Source: Sebastes aleutianus (Eukaryota; Chordata; Actinopteri; Perciformes; Sebastidae). From it: DNA of 64,000 bases. Location of the stretch: assembly GCA_916700875.1 (NCBI GenBank), contig CAKAKS010000067.1, positions 1,337,409 through 1,401,408 of the forward strand, read 5' to 3'. This document shows, piece by piece, positions 56,080-64,000 of the stretch (position 1 is its first letter; each line of letters begins with the position of its first letter). The notes under the pieces were generated by a model. It was not told the origin of the DNA and did no database searches. It was given only the letters and a program-made list of their open reading frames with translations. Made by a program: the position numbers and the translations under genes.

Positions 56080-56285
56080 TTTTAAAGTTATTATTTTTTG
56101 GGGTGATTTTTTAAGTATTTTATTGATAGGACAGTGGATAGAGTGTTGGAAAGGGGGAGAGAGAGAAATGACATGAGGAAAGGACCACAGGCCGGATTCG
56201 AATCCGGGTCCACCGCTGCTAGGGCGCTCGCTCTACCGACTGAGCTAAAGCTGAGCTAACCAGCCACCGAAGGAAAAGTTTTGTT
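56080..56285 (-). mobile_element. tRNA-derived SINE in unit 6, longest copy
   Basis: Same A and B boxes as the copies in units 2 and 3, but extends further into the tail (TATTTTATTGATAGGACAGTG) and lacks about 13 bp (ACTAAGC..TTTGG) between the boxes. It is nearer to a full SINE than the other copies. Confidence 0.7.
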
Positions 56286-58107
56286 TCATCATTGGAGGTT
56301 ACAAGATTTGTATTTCTTCATATGTTCTTAGTATTTTTCTCACGGATTGACCCACAAGAAAAGATTATATTCATTTTAAATTGTATTTTTATGTAGAGTA
56401 TTTCCCAGGCAGTGTTTTGTTTCATTGTTTCACCAAATTTCATAAATTTAGGAGAGGGTTGGTTGCAGTATACAACCATTTCCGGTTTCCTGTAGGGGGC
56501 GCTATGACTATCACGCATAATACCACATATATGTCTTCAGGCCTGGTCCATTATCCAGCTTGTGAAGTTTGGAGCAGATTGGACTATGTAAAGTCAAGTA
56601 ACAACAGCCTCCTTTTTTTTGGCGAAGAAGCTTTTTCGCCGCCACGCCACGGCAACACGGTTCGATAACTTTTTGATCTTTTGATAAGTTTTCATCCCAA
56701 AGGTCTTAAGATTCTACTGACCAAGTTTCAGGTAGATCTGATTAATTTCTGAGGCAGTGTACATCAATGTGTAAAACATGATATTTCCTGTTACCACTAG
56801 GTGGCGCTATGACTGCGAGTCAAAATTTGCATATGGATGTTGTCAGACAGGGACCTTTATCAGGCATGAGACATTTGGAGCATATAGGTTAATGTACGAC
56901 AAAGTTACAACAACTTCCTGTTTCTTGGCGAAAGGCGCTTTTTCGCCGCCACGCCACGGCAACATGGTTCGATAACTTTTTGATCTTTTCATAAGTTTTC
57001 ATCCCAAAGGTCTTAAGATACTACTGACCAAGTTTCAGGTAGATCTGATTAATTTCTGAGGCAGTGTACATCAATGTGTAAAACATGATATTTCCTGTTA
57101 CCACTAGGTGGCGCTATGACTGTGAGTCAAAATTTGCATATGGATGTTGTCAGACAGGGACCTTTATCAGGCATGAGAAATTTGGAGCATATAGGTTAAT
57201 GTACGACAAAGTTACAACAACTTCCTGTTTCTTGGCGAAAGGCGCTTTTTCGCCGCCACGCCACGGCAACATAGTTCGATAACTTTTTGATCTTTGAGTA
57301 ACTTTTCATCCCAAAGGTCTTAAGATACTACTGACCAAATTTGAAGTTGATCGGGTTAAATCTCTAGGAGGAGTTCGTTAAAGTACAGCGCCTGGAAATG
57401 GTAAAAAACGCCATAAAATCCAATATGGCCGACTACCGGTTGGGTTTACGGTATACCTCCAAGAGGGTTTTATTTACGTCTCATCATGGTACATATACCT
57501 ACCAAATTTCGTAAATTTAGGAGAAACGTGTCGTCGGGGCTACTCAATAGGGGGCGCTAGCGAGCCAATTTGCCACACCCGAGCACGAAACCCATATCAG
57601 ATATTTATTTCACGCACGTCTGACACGTGTGCAAAATTTCAAAACGCGTTCATTATCCCAAGCACCTCGTTTTCACGCTCAAAGACATAATATAATAATA
57701 AGAATAATAATCATTTGAAATACAATAGGTCCTCGGACTGACTTTGTCGGTGCTCGGGCCCTAATAATAAGAATAATAATCATTTGAAATACAATAGGTC
57801 CTCGGACCGACTTTGTCGGTGCTCGGGCCCTAATAATAATAATAAGAATAATAATCATTTGAAATACAATAGGTCCTCGGACCGACTTTGTCGGTGCTCG
57901 GGCCCTAATAATAATCATTTGAAATACAATAGGTCCTCGGACCGAATTTGTCGGTGCTCGGGCCCTAATAATCATTTGAAATACAATAGGTCCTCGGACC
58001 GACTTTGTCGGTGCTCGGGCCCTAATAATACTGACAAAAACAATAGGTTCCTTGCACTTCGTGCCAGGACACCGTTGGGTCCTGGCACTTTCGTGCTCGG
58101 GCCCTAA

Positions 58108-60160
58108 TTAAAGCTGCAAGCAGCGATGAACGGGCCCTCGCCCCTTGCGCGTCGGGGATGCTGGCGGGACGCCGACCGACGCGGCCGGGCACCGTGAAAC
58201 CGAAACTCTGACGAGCGCCACGACGCCTGCCGCAAGGCTCTACGACAAGCGGTTCATGAGTTATGAAGGGGGGCGTGGCTAATGTGTAGGGGGCGGGCAT
58301 AACCTTCACCAATGAAACAGGCACTCTCTGCTGAGTGATATGACACCTCCCACAAGACTCTACGACAAACGGATCATGAGTTATGAATGGGGGCGGGGCT
58401 AATGTGTAGGGGGCGGGGATAACCTTCACCAATGAAACAGGCACTCTCTGCTGAGTGATATGACACCTCCCACAAGACTCTACGACAAACGGTTCATGAG
58501 TTATGAAAGGGGCCGGGGTAATGTGTAGGGGCTGTGGCTATGACTATATTTTTGCATTTACATATAATCAGGACTGGACCCTTATCATACCTGAGAAATT
58601 TGGGGCAGATCGAACTATGTACAGTTGAGTTAGGGTTAACCCACTCTCTGCTGAGTGATATGACACATCCCACAAGACTCTTCTATAAACGGTTCATGAG
58701 ATATGAAAGGGGGCGGGGCTAACATCTTGGGGCGGGGCTATGAGTATATTTTTTCATATACATGTCATCAGTACTGGAGCACCATCATACCTGAGAGATT
58801 TGGGGCAGATCGGACTATGTACAGTTGAGTTAGGGTTAACCCACTCTCTGCTGAGTGATATGACACATCCCACAAGACTCTACGACAAACGGATCACGAG
58901 TTATGAAAGGGGGCGGGGCTAATGTGTAGGGGGCGGGCATAACCTTCACCAATGAAACAGGCACTCTCTGCTGAGTGATATGACACCTCCCGCAAGACTC
59001 TACGACAAACGGTTCATGAGTTATGAAAGGGGGCGGGGCTAACGTCTTGGGGCGGGGCTATGAGTATAATTTTTCATAAACATGTCATCAGTACTGGACC
59101 ACCATCATACCTGAGAGATTTGGGGCAGATCGGACTATGTACAGTTGATTTACAATAACTGCCTGTTTCATGGCGAATGGCTCAAAATGGCCGCCACGCC
59201 ACGGTCCGGTCGTTAAGTGAAAACTCACGATTTTAATAACTTTTCATCCTCAAGGTCTTAAGATGGTCCTGATCAAATTTCAACTCGATCTGATTAAATC
59301 TGTAGGAGGAGTTCGTTAAAGTACGCGGCCAATAAAACGCAAAAATTGGGAAAATCGTACATAAAATCCAATATGGCCGACTTCTGGGTGGGCGGAGCTA
59401 ATGAAACCCAATGAGGAATATGTTTCAAATGATGAGTGGGATATGCATACCAAATTTCATGAATATCGGATCAACTTTGACAAAGTTAAAATTTCAACGC
59501 GTTAGGGGGCGCTATAGAGCCGGCTAAACACACAGAGCCTAATGGCTATACAGTTACATAAAGTTCACAGGTGTCTATCATTTTGCCAAATTTCATGAGT
59601 TTTCGAGTACCTCAAGGTATGTTCAAAATCTAAAAGACATAAGGGGGCGCTAGAGAGCCAACATGCCACGCCCAAGCAAAATTTCACCACTAAAATAAAG
59701 TAATTACTAGTTTGGATGTGCGTGTAAAGTTTCATACATTTTTGTGCATCCTAAAGTCTTCAAATATGCGTTCGTAAATTCTAAAATCACGCAGGAAGTC
59801 CAACATGGCTGACTTCCTGTTGGCCGGAAAAATCTCAAAATCATTTAATCCAGGTATGAGGGCGTGAGCAATGACATACTTGAATTTTGTGAAGATCGAA
59901 GAAACTTTCTCTGAAAAACTGCGTACGTTAGGGGGCGCTATGGAGCCCCCTGGAGACACCCGAGCCCAGTCACTCCAGAACATTGAATTTCCCACCAGTT
60001 CTGACGCATACTCCACTTTTCGTGAGTTTTGGGGATGGCTAAGGTCGTCAAAGACGCGTTCTCGCAGCGGAAAAAGAATAATCTGCAGAAAAACAATAGG
60101 TTCCTTGCACTTCGTGCCAGGACACCGTTGGGTCCTGGCACTTTCGTGCTCGGGCCCTAA
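58108..60160 (+). repeat. GGGCCC-family repeat, unit 7 (type B)
   Basis: Starts TTAAAGCTGCAAGCAGCGATG + AACGGGCCCTCGCCCC. The body has about 120-bp sub-repeats (CACTCTCTGCTGAGTGATATG ... GGGGGCGGGGCTAATGTG), then CATGGCGAATGGCTCAAAATGG and TAGGAGGAGTTCGTTAAAG. It ends with the type-B hairpin module (about 60100-60158). Shared core words show type A and B are homologous. Confidence 0.85.
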
Positions 60161-62401
60161 TTAAAGCAGCAAGCAGCGATGAACGGGCCCTCGCCCCTTG
60201 CGCGTCGGGGATGCTGGCGGGACGCCGACCGACGCGGCCGGGCACCGTGAAACCGAAACTCTGACGAGCGCCACGACGCCTGCCCCAAGGCTCTACGACA
60301 GGCACTCTCTGCTGAGCGATATAACACCTCCCACAAGACTCTACTACAAACGGATCATGAGTTATGAAAGGGGGCGGGGCTAATGTGTAGGGGGCGGGCA
60401 TAACATTCACCAATGAAACAGGCACTCTCTGCTGAGTGATATGACACCTCCCACAAGACTCTACTACAAACGGATCATGAGTTATGAAAGGGGGCGGGGC
60501 TAATGTGTAGGGGGCGGGCATAACATTCACCAATGAAACAGGCACTCTCTGCTGAGTGATATGACACCTCCCACAAGACTCTACGACAAACGGATCATGA
60601 GTTATGAAAGGGGGCGGGGCTAATGTGTAGGGGGCGGGGATAACGTTCACCAATGAAACAGGCACTCTCTGCTGAGTGATATGACACCTCCCACAAGACT
60701 CTACGACAAACGGTTCATGAGTTATGAAAGGGGGCGGGGCTAATGTGTAGGGGCCGTGGCTATGACTATATTTTTGCATTTACATATAATCAGGACTGGA
60801 CCCTTATCATACCTGAGAAATTTGGGGCAGATCGAACTATGTACAGTTGAGTTAGGGTTAACCCACTCTCTGCTGAGTGATATGACACATCCCACAAGAC
60901 TCTACTATAAACGGTTCATGAGATATGAAAGGGGGCGGGGCTAACGTCTTGGGGCGGGGCTATGAGTATATTTTTTCATATACATGTCATCAGTACTGGA
61001 GCACCATCATACCTGAGAGATTTGGGGCAGATCGGACTATGTACAGTTGAGTTACAATAACTGCCTGTTTCATGGCGAATGGCTCAAAATGGCCGCCACG
61101 CTACGGTCAGGTCGTTAAGTGAAAACTCACCATTTTGATAACTTTTCATCCTCAAGGTCTTAAGATGGTCCTGACCAAATTTCAACTTGATCTGATCAAA
61201 TCTGTAGGAGGAGTTCGTTAAAGTACCCGGCCTACAAAAACCCCCAGAAATGGGCGAAAAATGTGCAAAATCGCACATAAAATTAAATATGGCTGACTTC
61301 CTGTTGAGTTTTGGGCATACCTCCAAGAGGATTTTTTGTTTCTCTCCACATCTTACATCTGTCTACCAAATTTTGTACTTGTAGGTGAAACCGGAGCGCG
61401 GATATCAATTTTTCCATTTCATGGCGAATGGCTCAAAATGGCCGCCACGCCACGGTCAGGTCGTTAAGTGAAAACTCACGATTTTAATAACTTTTCATCC
61501 TCAAGGTCTTAAGATGGTCCTGACCAAATTTCAAATCGATCTTATTAAATCTGTAGGAGGAGTTTGTTAAAGTAGGCGGCCTATAAAACGCTAAAAATGA
61601 CATGAAATCCAATATGGCCGACTTCTGGGTGGGCGGAGCTAATGAAACCCAATGAGGAATATGTTTCAAATGATGAGTGGGATATGCATACCAAATTTCA
61701 TGAATATCGGATCAACTTTGACAAAGTTAAAATTTCAACGCGTTAGGGGGCGCTATAGAGCTGGCTAAACACACTGAGCCTAATGGCTATACATTTAAAT
61801 AAAGTTCACAGGTGTCTATCATTTTGCCAAATTTCATGAGTTTTCGAGTACCTAAAGGTATGTTCAAAATCTAAAAGACATAAGGGGGCGCTAGAGAGCC
61901 AACATGCCACGCCCAAGCAAAATTTCACCACTAAAATAAAGTAATTACTAATTTGGATGTGTGTGTAAAGTTTCATTATTTTTTGTGCATCCTAAAGTCT
62001 TCAAATATGCGTTCGTAAATTTTAAAATCACGCAGGAAGTCCAACATGGCTGACTTCCTGTTGGCCGAAGAAATCTCAAAATCATTTAATCCAGGTATGA
62101 GGGCGTGAGCAATGACATACTTGAATTTCGTGAAGATCGAAGAAACTTTCTCGGAAAAACTGCGTACGTTAGGGGGCGCTATGGAGCCCCCTGGAGAAAC
62201 CCGAGCCCAGTCACTCCAGAACATTGAATTTCCCACCAGTTCTGACGCATACTCCACTTTTGGTGAGTTTTTGGGGATGGCTAAGGTCCCAAAAACGCGA
62301 TCTACCAGCGGAAAAAGAATAATCTGCAGAAAAACAATAGGTTCCTTGCACTTCGTGCCAGGACACCGTTGGGTCCTGGCACTTTCGTGCTCGGGCCCTA
62401 A
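60161..62401 (+). repeat. GGGCCC-family repeat, unit 8 (type B)
   Basis: Starts TTAAAGCAGCAAGCAGCG. The 120-bp sub-repeat is present in four or more copies (period visible at 60301, 60420, 60540, 60660). Because 120 is a multiple of three, an antisense frame stays open for 243 codons, a by-product of the repeat. Ends with a type-B module at 62330-62400. Confidence 0.85.
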
Positions 62402-64000
62402 TTAAAGCTGCAAGCAGCGATGAACGGGCCCTCGCCCCTTGCGGGGATGCTGGCGGGACGCCGACCGACGCGGCCGGGCACCGTGAAACCGAAACTCTGA
62501 CGAGCGCCACGACGCCTGCCGCAAGGCTCTACGACAGGCACTCTCTGCTGAGCGATATAACACCTCCCACAAGACTCTACTACAAACGGATCATGAGTTA
62601 TGAAAGGGGGCGGGGCTAATGTGTAGGGGGCGGGCATAACATTCACCAATGAAACAGGCACTCTCTGCTGAGTGATATGACACCTCCCACAAGACTCTAC
62701 TACAAACGGATCATGAGTTATGAAAGGGGGCGGGGCTAATGTGTAGGGGGCGGGCATAACATTCACCAATGAAACAGGCACTCTCTGCTGAGTGATATGA
62801 CACCTCCCACAAGACTCTACTACAAACGGATCATGAGTTATGAAAGGGGGCGGGGCTAATGTGTAGGGGGCGGGCATAACATTCACCAATGAAACAGGCA
62901 CTCTCTGCTGAGTGATATGACACCTCCCACAAGACTCTACTACAAACGGTTCATGAGTTATGAAAGGGGGCGGGGCTAATGTGTAGGGGCCGTGGCTATG
63001 ACTATATTTTTGCATTTACATATAATCAGGACTGGACCCTTATCATACCTGAGAAATTTGGGGCAGATCGAACTATGTACAGTTGAGTTAGGGTTAACCC
63101 ACTCTCTGCTGAGTGATATGACACATCCCGCAAGACTCTACTATAAACGGTTCATGAGATATGAAAGGGGGCGGGGCTAATGTGTAGGGGGCGGGCATAA
63201 CCTTCACCAATGAAACAGGCACTCTCTGCTGAGTGATATGACACCTCCCGCAAGACTCTACGACAAACGGTTCATGAGTTATGAAAGGGGGCGGGGCTAA
63301 CGTCTTGGGGCGGGGCTATGAGTATAATTTTTCATATACATGTCATCAGTACTGGAACACCATCATACCTGAGAGATTTGGGGCAGATCGGACTATGTAC
63401 AGTTGAGTTACAATAACTGCCTGTTTCATGGCGAATGGCTCAAAATGGCCGCCACGCTACGGTCGGGTCGTTAAGTGAAAACTCACGATTTTAATAACTT
63501 TTCATCCTCAAGGTCTTAAGATGGTCCTGACCAAATATCAACTCGATCTGATTAAATCTGTAGGAGGAGTTCGTTAAAGTACGCGGCCTATAAAAAGCTA
63601 AAAATGACATGAAATCCAATATGGCCGACTTCTGGGTGGGCGGAGCTAATGAAACCCAATGAGGAATATGTTTCAAATGATGAGTGGGATATGCATACCA
63701 AATTTCAAGAATATCGGATCAACTTTGACAAAGTTACGATTTCAACGCGTTAGGGGGCGCTATAGAGCCGGCTAAACACACTGAGCCTAATGGCTATACA
63801 TTTACATAAAGTTCACAGGTGTCTATCATTTTGCCAAATTTCATGAGTTTTCGAGTATCCCAAGGGTGTCAAAGGCATGTTCAAAGGCTAAAAGACATAA
63901 GGGGGCGCTAGAGAGCCAACATGCCACGCCCAAGCAAAATTTCACCACTAAATCAAAGGAATTACGAGTTTGGATGTGCGTGTAAAGTTTCATGAGTTTT
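62402..64000 (+). repeat. GGGCCC-family repeat, unit 9 (type B), cut by the window end
   Basis: Same as unit 8 with about five 120-bp sub-repeats. It lacks the GCGTCG word after GCCCCTTGCG. The 3' end is outside the window. Confidence 0.85.

Larger units (their letters stand above)
54777..58107 (+). repeat. GGGCCC-family repeat, unit 6 (type A, composite, mixed 3' modules)
   Basis: A short body with one sub-repeat runs into a second partial body at about 55645. An AT-satellite (55990-56060) and a longer SINE copy (about 56080-56280) follow, then a third body with two 307-bp sub-repeats. The end has five type-A modules and one type-B module (58030-58106). Confidence 0.8.

Noticed and set aside
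60048..60779. 243-codon minus-strand frame as a protein gene
   Set aside because: It is a direct product of a 120-bp tandem repeat with a period divisible by three; no start context, domain or splice signals.

Overview
The window is nuclear DNA of a ray-finned fish, probably a percomorph teleost. The evidence is multi-exon genes with GT-AG introns, a fish-type FISNA-NACHT NLR receptor gene, and a dense load of repeat families typical of teleosts (L2/CR1-like and RTE-like LINEs, tRNA-derived SINEs, hAT and TTAA-type DNA elements). Nothing is prokaryotic. Genes are split, so most reading frames seen here are not genes.

Layout. (1) 1-6.9 kb: a complete arpc5 gene (Arp2/3 complex subunit 5) on the minus strand, four coding exons at 6479-6618, 5848-5920, 3520-3696 and 2544-2606 (about 150 residues). 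Its first intron has a U12-type donor and appears to end in AA; a 195-bp hAT-type MITE sits inside it. (2) 6.9-10.5 kb: transposon debris, including a 724-bp TTAA-flanked element and a minus-strand LINE tail. (3) 10.5-30.3 kb: an NLR immune-receptor gene on the plus strand. It has two tandem copies of its first exons, two further short exons, one large FISNA-NACHT exon (18938-20728), five 174-nt LRR exons and a short last exon with a poly(A) signal. (4) 31-37.2 kb: repeats, minisatellites, and on the minus strand the last four exons of an unrecognised multi-pass membrane-protein gene with a one-base frameshift. (5) 37.2-46.2 kb: a paralogous copy of the 9.2-14.2 kb block, including a third NLR first exon. 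It is interrupted by a 3.9-kb segment with an RTE-type LINE and by a 2370-bp hAT transposon with an uninterrupted 619-codon transposase. (6) 46.2-64.0 kb: head-to-tail array of nine units of a repeat starting TTAAAGCTGC and ending in a hairpin-rich module closing on GGGCCCTAA. Six units are of one body type (A) and three of a second related type (B); the array runs off the window.

How it fits together. The host genes are a housekeeping actin-nucleation subunit, an NLR receptor whose family expands by local duplication, and a membrane-protein gene that may be decaying. Duplication of the NLR 5' end, exon-level duplication of its LRRs and repeat amplification dominate the region. Paralogous empty sites allow several insertions to be ordered in time. 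The most unusual items are the modular repeat array, the mosaic NLR first-exon block, the AT-AA-like U12 intron and the intact hAT element. All calls are from reading the sequence; no database search was run.
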